A stretch of DNA of 6,756 nucleotides from CAYSAA01 sp964428905 (lineage in GTDB: Bacteria; Atribacterota; Phoenicimicrobiia; Phoenicimicrobiales; Stramentimicrobiaceae): positions 1 to 6,756 of the forward strand of contig CAYSAA010000219.1 in the NCBI GenBank assembly GCA_964428905.1, in the 5' to 3' direction. Positions 1 to 5,897 of the stretch are shown here, one piece after another. Each line of letters begins with the position of its first letter. Positions within the stretch are counted from its first letter, which is position 1. A program made the translations under genes and the position numbers. Below the pieces are notes generated by a model. The model did not search any database, was not told the origin of the DNA, and was given only the letters and a program-made list of their open reading frames with translations.

Positions 1-120
1 CTTTGGTCTGGAAAGGTTTGTCTGCCGAAGCAGAAAAATATTTCGTTTCTGCTGGGCTTATAGCAAAAAGCTATAAGACTGTCATCTTACTTAAAAGTAT
101 GATGGAGCGTTACTTAAGGA
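1..120 (+). ncRNA. Lysine riboswitch aptamer (L box), 5' part cut off
   Basis: This is the 3' two thirds of a lysine-binding aptamer in the leader of the dehydrogenase gene at 290. Recognisable core elements appear in order: GGAAAGG (10-16), GCCGAAG (24-30), GCTGGG (51-56), GACTGTCATC (77-86) and GATGGAGCG (101-109), the order seen in the B. subtilis lysC element. The stems fold by hand: P3 is GCAGAAA 30-36 with 46-52, P4 is CTTATAGC 57-64 with 70-77, and P5 is 83-92 with 95-104 with one T-T mismatch. The 3' strand of P1 lies near 108-120. Its 5' partner and P2 lie before the window. The family assignment is by recalled consensus and is strong; the 3' boundary is approximate. Confidence 0.9.
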
Positions 121-141
121 ATTAAAGTGCTTTATCATACT
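96..141 (+). promoter_or_regulatory. Predicted anti-aptamer stem of the lysine riboswitch
   Basis: Bases 96-111 pair with 126-141 in 16 consecutive pairs, four of them G-U, closing a 14-base loop. The left arm contains the 3' strand of P5, the conserved GGAG of the ligand-binding core (104-107) and the beginning of the P1 3' strand. This hairpin and a folded, lysine-bound aptamer therefore cannot coexist. It does not touch the terminator stem, so on its own it would leave the terminator free to form. The pairing is seen directly; its role as the ligand-free state is inferred. Confidence 0.6.
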
Positions 142-182
142 ATATAATAATATGCCAAGATAAAAAAGATAATTGATGAAGC
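129..182 (+). promoter_or_regulatory. Predicted antiterminator of the lysine riboswitch
   Basis: GCTTTATCA (129-137) pairs with TGATGAAGC (174-182): nine consecutive pairs, one of them G-U. The right arm covers the upper half of the terminator's 5' arm (174-179) and three bases of its loop, so the two structures exclude each other. The left arm is the same segment used by the anti-aptamer stem 96-111/126-141. When the aptamer holds 96-111, this segment is free to antiterminate. The pairing is seen directly; the function is inferred. Confidence 0.5.
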
Positions 183-208
183 CTTTAATCATCAGTTGTC
201 TTTTTTTT
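167..208 (+). terminator. Intrinsic terminator in the riboswitch expression platform
   Basis: A 13-bp stem (167-179 with 189-201, two G-U pairs) with a nine-base loop is followed by an unbroken run of eight T (201-208). It lies between the lysine aptamer and the dehydrogenase gene, so it is a leader attenuator and not the end of an upstream gene. Its upper 5' arm is shared with the predicted antiterminator. Confidence 0.9.
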
Positions 209-242
209 ATTCACATTGGGAAGAATCATTATTTTAAATTTC

Positions 243-255
243 TATATAATATAAT
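243..255 (+). promoter_or_regulatory. Possible secondary promoter -10 elements after the terminator
   Basis: Two overlapping TATAAT hexamers (245-250 and 250-255) lie between the riboswitch terminator and the gene start. No good -35 box is found at 16-18 bp; the nearest candidate, TTGGGA at 216-221, is 23 bp away. In such AT-rich sequence the match may be chance. If real, this promoter would bypass riboswitch control. Confidence 0.2.
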
Positions 256-289
256 CAATTAATAAAAAAATCATTCAGGGAGGTTATTT

Positions 290-1540
290 ATGAAAGTTCT
301 GGTCTTTGGTGGATCAGGCAAAATGGGTTCTACCGTTGCCTGGGATTTAGCTAATAACAGCAGTGTCGGTCAGGTTGGAATTATTGGAATAGCCGGTCGA
401 AAAGAAAATTCCTTAGAAAATGTAAAAAAGTGGATTAATAGTGAGAAAATTGTTTCTCACGTTATAGACATTAACCAACGGGAAGAAACTCAAAAGATAA
501 TGCGACAGTATGATGTAGGTGCCATTGCCCTTCCCGACCGAAAATCCAGTTATAAGGTGGTAGAAATGGCCATCGACGTAGGCCTTAATATTGTTGATAT
601 TCTGGAAGAATATCATCGTAAACCAGACGCTTACGAAATTGAAGGGCTTAAAATTCCTACTGGAATGAAACTGGAAGAATATGGTGAATACCTGCACCAG
701 AAAGCTATCGATAAAGGAGTAACTTTGGTGGACGGAATTGGTTTTGCCCCGGGAATTACTAATTTTACACTGGGAGAAGGTATTAGAAAAATGGATCGGA
801 CAGAATCTGCCATTGCCCGCTGTGGTGGAATCCCCTCTCAAGAATGTAATAAAAAACATCCCTTAAGATATATGATTACCTGGGCATTCGACCATGTACT
901 CCGGGAATATATGATAAAAGTCAATATACGTAAAGATGGCAAAATAATTGAAACAAATGCTATGAGCGAGCTGGAAATATTCAAATTTAACCAACTGGGA
1001 GTTAATGAAGAATTAGAATGTGCTATTACTCCTGGTATGCCCAGTTTCCTATATACTCGGCCAAAGGTATGTGAATGTTTAGAGAAAACTATTCGTTGGC
1101 CAGGTCACTGGGAAGGCATTGAAGTCTTGAAAGATTGTGGCATGCTTAATACGGATCCAATCGAATTTAAAGGATGCAAGATCTCTCCCCGAGAATTTTT
1201 ATGCCAGGTCATTACACCACAACTAAAACCCCAAAAGGGAGAAACAGATATTTGTGTTATGTGGAATACTGTCACCGGCCTCAAGAGTGGAAAAAAGACC
1301 AGAATTAATTATTATATGTGGGAAGGTGCGGATACTAAAAACAATATTTCTGCTATGGGACGAGTGACTGCCTTTACCGAATCTATCGCTGTGATGATGT
1401 TGGGTAATGGTGACATCAAACAAAAAGGAATTGTGGCACCCGAAGATGCCTTCGTCGGAGAGAATTACCAAAAAATAAATAAAGAGCTTAAAAAAAGAGA
1501 TATTAATATCCTGGAAATCGAAGAAGTATTATCTGAATAG
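290..1540 (+). CDS. Saccharopine dehydrogenase-family protein, probably lysine 6-dehydrogenase-like
   Basis: A 416-residue cytoplasmic NAD(P)-dependent oxidoreductase. The N-terminal Rossmann fold shows GGSGKMG at residues 7-13. Family signatures follow: DGIGFAPGITN (148-158), CGGIP (178-182), PLRYMITW (191-198), TIRWPGH (267-273), GCKISPREFL (295-304) and SAMGRVTAFTESIAVMMLG (354-372). The C-terminal half follows the layout I recall for Geobacillus L-lysine 6-dehydrogenase (lysine to 2-aminoadipate 6-semialdehyde plus ammonia), which is about 386 residues; the extra length is partly an insertion near residues 108-130. The start is fixed by AGGGAGGT (277-284), five bases before ATG. The gene sits directly behind a lysine riboswitch, which supports lysine or a close derivative as substrate. 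Saccharopine reductase or a carboxynorspermidine/homospermidine-type enzyme are alternatives. The family is sure; the substrate is inferred. Confidence 0.85.
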   Translation: MKVLVFGGSGKMGSTVAWDLANNSSVGQVGIIGIAGRKENSLENVKKWINSEKIVSHVIDINQREETQKIMRQYDVGAIALPDRKSSYKVVEMAIDVGLNIVDILEEYHRKPDAYEIEGLKIPTGMKLEEYGEYLHQKAIDKGVTLVDGIGFAPGITNFTLGEGIRKMDRTESAIARCGGIPSQECNKKHPLRYMITWAFDHVLREYMIKVNIRKDGKIIETNAMSELEIFKFNQLGVNEELECAITPGMPSFLYTRPKVCECLEKTIRWPGHWEGIEVLKDCGMLNTDPIEFKGCKISPREFLCQVITPQLKPQKGETDICVMWNTVTGLKSGKKTRINYYMWEGADTKNNISAMGRVTAFTESIAVMMLGNGDIKQKGIVAPEDAFVGENYQKINKELKKRDINILEIEEVLSE

Positions 1541-2084
1541 TAGAATATGGTTTTGGCAAATCATCTTATAATAGTTATGTTTTCAAACCTCTATCGAGCG
1601 GGGTAACACATTTGATAGGTTTATCGGTACCGGAACAAGAATACAAGGGATTCTCACAAATGACTTCAAGGCATTCTCCAAGTGGATATATATCATAGAC
1701 GGCACTTAGAACTGACGGCAATTCCGGAGCAGTCATCACCACCGGAACTGGTAAAGGAAAGTTACACTTCTTTCAAATATAAAAAGGGATTTCTTGTATT
1801 CCTTCGGACTATACTCTCCATTTTACCGTTAAGTTATATAAATAATGTGTTTACAGAATATGTTAACTCCTATTGGATTTTTTGTATGAGTTCTAAAACT
1901 GAAGAATTAAAAGATAAAAAGTATAATCTTCATCCGTTAGAATAAGCGCTGCCTTTTGAATTAAACTATACTTTCCTTGGGACTCATTACTATATGGTAT
2001 AGTCTCGCCTTGCTTTTTAATATAAGAATCTATTCAATTCTCTGGACAGCTTAAAGTTATTGTTATACGCTGTCTCGTAATCGT
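1541..2084. other. Intergenic region without a convincing gene
   Basis: A 544-base gap between converging genes. It holds an imperfect hairpin just after the dehydrogenase (AAACCTCTATC 1585-1595 with GATAGGTTT 1614-1622) without a T-run, a TTCCGG/CCGGAA dyad (1722-1727/1742-1747), ACTATA/TATAGT (1989-1994/1998-2003) and GGACAGC/GCTGTCT (2044-2050/2069-2075). The last lies just downstream of the HAD gene on the - strand and could be a weak terminator, but no U-tract follows. A + frame at 1682-1945 is open for 87 codons. It starts only with GTG, has no ribosome binding site and shows no family I recognise. Protein-like stretches also occur in the other two + frames between 1590 and 1785, broken by stops, so decayed coding sequence is possible. 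Confidence 0.5.
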
Positions 2085-2696
2085 TTATTTAAAAATGTAT
2101 TTATTCTCTATGATGTTCTTCATATTCTCACAATCCGTGAATTTTAAGGCATTCATCCCCATTTTTTGAGCAGCATTAAGATTTACTTCAGAATCATCAA
2201 TGAACAAAATATGTTGAGGTTTTACATTCACTTTTTTTATGCAAATTTTGTATATTCTATAATCTGGCTTGGAGACTTTTTCTTCACAGGAAAATATTTT
2301 TGGCTTAAAGTAGTGAATCCATTGTGATTTTTCTATTTCTTCAAGAGCGTCAAAGGTCATATTTGATAGTAAAGCCAATTTTATTTTGTCTTTAACAGAT
2401 TTAATATATTCTATAGTATCTTTATTGATATCTAACCAGCTCTTTATATCAAACTCAATCAATTTATTAATATCCTTTAATTCTATTTGTCTATCCATTA
2501 ATTTAACAGTTTTGGTCCAATATGTTTTCGCATCAATTAGACCTGAATCATAATCTTTTCTTTCTTTGTTATAAAATGATAAAAATTGCTGTGCATGGAT
2601 ATTTAATATTTTACACATCCTATTGATATGTTCCTTATTTTGCTTTTTGCTTATTACTCCACCATAGTCAAAAACTATGTACTTAATATTTTTCAT
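2085..2696 (-). CDS. HAD-superfamily hydrolase, subfamily IA (variant 3-like phosphatase)
   Basis: A 203-residue cytoplasmic haloacid dehalogenase-type phosphohydrolase. Motif I is VFDYGGV (residues 8-14) with nucleophile Asp10; the usual second Asp is Gly12, as in the FDLGN/FDYGG branch that includes YihX and the phosphatase domains of ACAD10 and soluble epoxide hydrolase. Motif II is LLSN (109-112) with Ser111, motif III is Lys143 in SKPD, and motif IV is FIDDSEVN (165-172) with Asp167 and Asp168. A helical cap lies at about residues 16-95. The reading frame extends 24 codons further upstream, but ATG at 2696 is preferred: GGAGG (2701-2705) lies four bases before it and the Rossmann core begins at once. 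The substrate cannot be told; sugar phosphates or small phosphomonoesters are typical. The upstream neighbour on this strand is a broken acetyltransferase gene. Confidence 0.87.
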   Translation of the reverse strand: MKNIKYIVFDYGGVISKKQNKEHINRMCKILNIHAQQFLSFYNKERKDYDSGLIDAKTYWTKTVKLMDRQIELKDINKLIEFDIKSWLDINKDTIEYIKSVKDKIKLALLSNMTFDALEEIEKSQWIHYFKPKIFSCEEKVSKPDYRIYKICIKKVNVKPQHILFIDDSEVNLNAAQKMGMNALKFTDCENMKNIIENKYIFK

Positions 2697-2700
2697 TAAA

Positions 2701-2705
2701 CCTCC
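2701..2705 (-). promoter_or_regulatory. Ribosome binding site that sets the HAD gene start
   Basis: GGAGG on the - strand, four bases upstream of the ATG at 2696. It would lie inside the coding sequence if the longer upstream start at 2768 were used. That longer start has no comparable site, so the shorter protein is chosen. Confidence 0.8.
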
Positions 2706-2876
2706 ATCTACAAAAAAACATCTAATGTTCCGTATATATAAGACACTCGGCAAAGTAGATTGTGCCAAAGGTTAATTTGTTTTTTAGTCAAATTTTTTTT
2801 CTTTTGTATCACGTAATTTTATTATATCGCAAGACCTGGTTTCATTATTCTTTTTATTATTTATTAGCGGTTATTT

Positions 2877-3243
2877 TTAATCAAATTTCAGTTTTTTATA
2901 ATAATACAATTTATCATCTTCTGATATCTCTCTCAAAACTTTACCAGGATTACCCATGGCAATAACATTTCCTGGAATATCTTTAGTAATCACACTTCCT
3001 GAACCAATTACCGAATTATCTCCCATCACTATTCTCGGATTAATTACTACGTTTCCGCCAATCCAAACGTTATTTCCGAGTCTCCGATTATCACTTTCGC
3101 ACAATCTAAAATGATTAAGTTGTAATTTGAATAGAAATTTTCACCTATCTCGATATTATATCCATAATCACAGCGAAATGGTGGTTCTATATAGAGGGTT
3201 TTCCTGAAATCATTTTTTCTTTTTCACTATCCATTTTATACAT
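2877..3243 (-). pseudogene. Maltose/galactoside O-acetyltransferase remnant with two internal deletions
   Basis: Three pieces of a left-handed beta-helix acetyltransferase of the maltose/galactoside type lie in order but in different frames. Piece 1 (from ATG at 3243) reads MYKMDSEKEKMISGK, the start of the N-terminal Mac domain, and meets TAG at 3187-3189. Piece 2 (about 3196-3082) reads YIEPPFRCDYGYNIEIGENF and continues through LIILDCAKVIIGD, the first hexapeptide coils. Piece 3 (open from TTG at 3104 to TAA at 2877) reads LGNNVWIGGNVVINP, then SVIGSGSVITKDIPGNVIAMGNPGKV, the C-terminal coils. Compared with the usual family length of about 185-190 residues, some 40 residues are missing between pieces 1 and 2 and some 30 between pieces 2 and 3. 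The second gap includes the TATHP stretch with the catalytic histidine. The retained parts are well preserved, so decay looks recent. A functional product is unlikely. Confidence 0.88.
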
Positions 3244-3286
3244 CTCTTTTAGTTTATTGGGGTTGCTGTTCTGTCCTTAAAATTGC

Positions 3287-3310
3287 CACTTTGTTATTTT
3301 TATTATAGTA
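3287..3310 (-). promoter_or_regulatory. Possible -10 region upstream of the acetyltransferase remnant
   Basis: On the - strand the run GTATACTATAATAA contains a perfect TATAAT about 60 bases before the ATG at 3243. The only -35 candidate at 17 bp is TTTTCT, which is poor. It may be the remaining promoter of the broken gene; support is weak. Confidence 0.25.
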
Positions 3311-3369
3311 TACGAAAAAGGGAAAGAAAAGTTAAATCAGTATCTACCTTTGTTTCAAATAAAAGATAG

Positions 3370-3405
3370 ATAAAAAATAAACCCCTCAGTAACAAAAACT
3401 GAAGG
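3370..3405 (-). terminator. Intrinsic terminator of the copper ATPase gene
   Basis: On the - strand CCTTCAGT (3405-3398) pairs with ACTGAGGG (3390-3383): eight pairs, one G-U, with a seven-base loop. A T-rich run (TTTATTTTTTAT, 3381-3370) follows. It lies about 50 bases after the ATPase stop. Two further small dyads lie between stop and terminator: TGGCAAA/TTTGCCA (3414-3420/3430-3436) and GTTCA/TGAAC (3438-3442/3448-3452). Confidence 0.8.
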
Positions 3406-3453
3406 CCGAAAATTGGCAAACTTCTCCTATTTGCCAGGTTCAGAACTTGAACA

Positions 3454-5478
3454 TTATTTACCTACTGATAATAATTGAGCATTTATGGCTACAATTATAG
3501 TACTTAGAGACATCAAGGCAGCACCTATAGCCGGAGAAATTAGTATACCATAGCTATATAATGCTCCGGCAGCAAGAGGAATGGCAATGATATTATATCC
3601 TGTCGCCCAATACAGATTTTGAATCATCTTACTATACGTTGCTTTTCCAAACAGTATTAGGGAAGTAACATCTAATGGATTGCTGTTAACCAGGATAATA
3701 TCAGCAGTCTCGGCAGCAACATCTGTACCTGAGCCGAGAGCAATCCCTACATCTGCTTGAACAAGAGCAGGAGCATCATTAATCCCGTCTCCGGCCATCG
3801 CAACAAATTCACCTTTATTCTGCAGCTCTTTTATTTTTTCCATCTTTTCATGTGGCAATACTTCTGCAAAATAACCATCAAGGTTTAACTTATTTGAGAC
3901 TTCCCCGGCAATTTCTTTATTATCTCCGGTAAGCATCCAACATTTTATACCCATTTTTTTAAGCTGTTGAACTGATTCATGGGATTCCTCTCTAATTTTA
4001 TCTGCCAGTGTAATAACAGCAATTATTTTGTTATCAACTAAAAAATAAACCTGTGTTCCGGTTTCATCAATGTTTATATCTTTTGGCATCTCAAAATTAT
4101 TTTTCCTTATATAATTCTGGCTAACCAGGGTAATATTGTTTTCTTCTACTTTCCCCTTTATCCCCTGTCCTTTTATTACCTCAAAATCTGAAACCGGCAT
4201 GGTCTTGACTTTGAGTTCTTCAGCTCTACCTATAATTCCCTTGGCAATGGGGTGTTCGGAATTCTTTTCAAGTGAGGCTGCCAATTGAATAATCTTTTTT
4301 TCATCATAATGATTATCTACAGGTGTCACAAGGATTACCCCAAATTTACCTTCGGTAAGTGTACCTGTTTTATCAAACACTACCATCGTTATCTTTCTTG
4401 AATTTTCGAATGCAGTTCTATTTCTTATCAAGAGACCGTTTTTGGCCGACAAGGAAGTTGAAACTGCCGTAACCAAAGGTATGGCTAAACCTAAAGCATG
4501 GGGACAGGTAATAACCATTACCGTAGCCATTCTTTCAATAGCAAAGGCAAGTTCGGGACCATAAGTAAACCAGTAGATGAGTGTTGCTACTCCGGCAGTT
4601 AGTGCAATTATGGTGAGCCAAGTTGCCGCTTTATCCGCAAGCCTTTGAGTTTTTGATTTGGATGACTGTGCCTGTTTTACCAGATTAATGACCTTGGTTA
4701 AATATGATTCTTCTCCCACCTTTTCAACCCCTACTTCTAAAACTGCATCCCCATTTACCGAACCACCGATAACTTTTTCTTCCTCTTTTTTATGTATTGG
4801 TTTTGATTCTCCGGTCAGCATTGATTCATCAATATAACTGCTTCCTTTGACAATAAAACCATCGGCAGGAATTTTTTCACCTGCTTTGATTAAGATTTTG
4901 TCATCCTTTTTCAATGCAGATATTTTAACTTCTTTCACTTCGCTTCCTTTGATCAGGTGGGCTGTATCCGGCATTAATTGTGCCAGTTTCTCCAATGCCC
5001 TGGAAGCACCTAAAACAGATTTCATCTCAAGCCAATGGCCTAAAAGCATCACATCTATTAGAGTAGCAAGCTCCCAGAAAAAAAACTTTCCTTCAAGTCC
5101 GAAAACTACAGCTGAACTATAAAAATAGGCTACTGATGTGGCTAATGCGATAAGGGTCATCATTCCTGGCTGTTTTTTTCTGGTCTCATCAAAAAAACCT
5201 TTTAGGAAGGGGTAACCGCCGTAGAAGAATAAAAAACTGGAAAGAGTAAATAATACATATTCTTCTCCGGGAATGCCAAAACTATAATTTAATAACTGCT
5301 GCATTAGGGGAGACAACAAAAGAATGGGTATGGTGAATAACGCAGATATGATAAATCTTTTTTTGAAATCCCGCGCCATTTGTTGGTGATGATCGGTATG
5401 GTCATGATGCATGTGCTCTTGGTGTTCTTTGTGTTCTTGTGAATCATTATTAGGTTTGTGACCTTTGCTGTTATCCAT
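3454..5478 (-). CDS. copB: Copper-exporting P-type ATPase, CopB type (P1B-3)
   Basis: A 674-residue inner-membrane P1B ATPase that pumps copper (or silver) out of the cytoplasm. The metal-site motif is TCPHALG with CPH at residues 325-327, typical of the CopB/P1B-3 group and unlike the CPC of CopA. The N-terminus lacks a CxxC heavy-metal domain but has nine His between residues 7 and 31. Catalytic parts are in order: TGES (222-225, actuator), DKTGTLT (369-375, phosphorylated Asp369), EHP (408-410, nucleotide binding), MLTGDN (515-520) and GDGINDAP (563-570). The late membrane segments carry NLYWATGYN (621-629) and ALMSLST (654-660), also group-specific. Eight membrane segments are expected. 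The length is normal and the frame intact. AGGAG (5490-5486) sits seven bases before ATG. It has its own promoter, operators and terminator, so it is probably a single-gene transcript. Cu(I) versus Cu(II) versus Ag(I) preference cannot be read. Confidence 0.95.
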   Translation of the reverse strand: MDNSKGHKPNNDSQEHKEHQEHMHHDHTDHHQQMARDFKKRFIISALFTIPILLLSPLMQQLLNYSFGIPGEEYVLFTLSSFLFFYGGYPFLKGFFDETRKKQPGMMTLIALATSVAYFYSSAVVFGLEGKFFFWELATLIDVMLLGHWLEMKSVLGASRALEKLAQLMPDTAHLIKGSEVKEVKISALKKDDKILIKAGEKIPADGFIVKGSSYIDESMLTGESKPIHKKEEEKVIGGSVNGDAVLEVGVEKVGEESYLTKVINLVKQAQSSKSKTQRLADKAATWLTIIALTAGVATLIYWFTYGPELAFAIERMATVMVITCPHALGLAIPLVTAVSTSLSAKNGLLIRNRTAFENSRKITMVVFDKTGTLTEGKFGVILVTPVDNHYDEKKIIQLAASLEKNSEHPIAKGIIGRAEELKVKTMPVSDFEVIKGQGIKGKVEENNITLVSQNYIRKNNFEMPKDINIDETGTQVYFLVDNKIIAVITLADKIREESHESVQQLKKMGIKCWMLTGDNKEIAGEVSNKLNLDGYFAEVLPHEKMEKIKELQNKGEFVAMAGDGINDAPALVQADVGIALGSGTDVAAETADIILVNSNPLDVTSLILFGKATYSKMIQNLYWATGYNIIAIPLAAGALYSYGILISPAIGAALMSLSTIIVAINAQLLSVGK

Positions 5479-5548
5479 AGATGTTCTCCTCTCTCCCTGT
5501 TTAACTGCACCTAATTTAAGAGAATGTCCATCGTATATTGCTGAATTG

Positions 5549-5571
5549 GCCCTTATTGTAATAGCCCTTAT
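5549..5571 (-). repeat. Short direct repeat in the copper ATPase leader
   Basis: GCCCTTAT occurs at 5549-5556 and 5564-5571, spaced exactly 15 bp start to start. It lies inside the predicted untranslated leader of the ATPase mRNA and is GC-richer than its surroundings. It may be a protein or RNA structure site, or chance. Confidence 0.4.
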
Positions 5572-5606
5572 CCTGCTACTCTTGCTGCTTTTTTAAATAA
5601 TTGTTC

Positions 5607-5627
5607 ATAATACTAATTGGGTATCAT
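5607..5627. promoter_or_regulatory. Second operator-like inverted repeat upstream of the copper ATPase
   Basis: ATAATAC (5607-5613), seven spacer bases and GTATCAT (5621-5627): the same architecture as the dyad at 5643-5663, with one arm mismatch. It would lie roughly 10-30 bases after the predicted transcription start, a position where a bound repressor blocks transcription. The centre-to-centre distance to the upstream dyad is 36 bp. Confidence 0.6.
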
Positions 5628-5642
5628 ATGAATTTATATTAA

Positions 5643-5663
5643 ATGATACTCATATAGTATCAT
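5643..5663. promoter_or_regulatory. Operator-like perfect inverted repeat inside the copper ATPase promoter
   Basis: ATGATAC (5643-5649), seven bases, GTATCAT (5657-5663): perfect 7-bp arms, extended to 8 bp if the next inner pair is counted. The dyad covers the -10 box and most of the -35/-10 spacer of the ATPase promoter, a classical repressor or MerR-like activator position. The sequence is not the CopY box (TACAnnTGTA) that I know. No regulator gene is in the window. Confidence 0.65.
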
Positions 5664-5671
5664 AATGTCAA
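5643..5671 (-). promoter_or_regulatory. Sigma-A type promoter of the copper ATPase gene
   Basis: On the - strand a perfect TTGACA (5671-5666) is followed by exactly 17 bp and TATCAT (5648-5643), one base from consensus. Initiation near 5636 would give a leader of about 158 bases before the ATG at 5478. It is the best promoter match in the window and is overlapped by an inverted repeat, so expression is probably metal-regulated. Confidence 0.75.
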
Positions 5672-5897
5672 ATATTTTTTTCTTTTTTAAATATTTTTTA
5701 AGCAGGATAAATGAAATGAGCAACAGTAAATGTAAATTGAATTGAAAGTTTATTCTTTACGTGGAGTATGGAGAGCCTATGATTTAGTAACCCCTTCTTT
5801 TAGATTAAGTCCGCATGAGTTAGAATACCCTCAGACTGTTATCCCGGATAAGAAATTGTCAGGATAATAATTTTTTATCTAAAATCTAATAAATCCG
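5672..5897. other. Intergenic region with a short open frame and a + strand hairpin
   Basis: Between the ATPase promoter and the small membrane protein gene. On the + strand a frame from TTG 5742 to TAA 5865-5867 (41 codons) has a protein-like composition (for example RLSPHELEYP), but it has no ATG, no ribosome binding site and no recognised family. Its end overlaps a hairpin, TGTTATCC (5837-5844) with GGATAATA (5862-5869), followed after one base by six T, which resembles a + strand terminator. A compact palindrome TTATCC-C-GGATAA (5839-5851) shares the left arm. Nothing else is supported here. Confidence 0.35.

Noticed and set aside
413..859. 148-codon - strand frame inside the dehydrogenase gene
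   Set aside because: Antisense shadow of the conserved saccharopine dehydrogenase-family coding region; no ribosome binding site or domain.
1625..1632. CGGTACCG palindrome
   Set aside because: Eight bases only, no promoter or second copy nearby; expected by chance.
1682..1945. 87-codon + strand open frame
   Set aside because: It starts only with GTG, has no ribosome binding site and no recognisable domain, and lies in a region with protein-like stretches in other frames. Kept only as possible debris.
2697..2768. 24-residue N-terminal extension of the HAD protein
   Set aside because: The extension has no ribosome binding site, whereas GGAGG lies just before the ATG at 2696, and the HAD core begins immediately after that Met.
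2762..2965. 67-codon + strand open frame
   Set aside because: Overlaps the conserved acetyltransferase C-terminal coding on the other strand; low-complexity Phe/Leu/Tyr composition from A/T-rich DNA.
4847..5122. 91-codon + strand frame inside the ATPase gene
   Set aside because: Antisense shadow of a strongly conserved P-type ATPase coding region.
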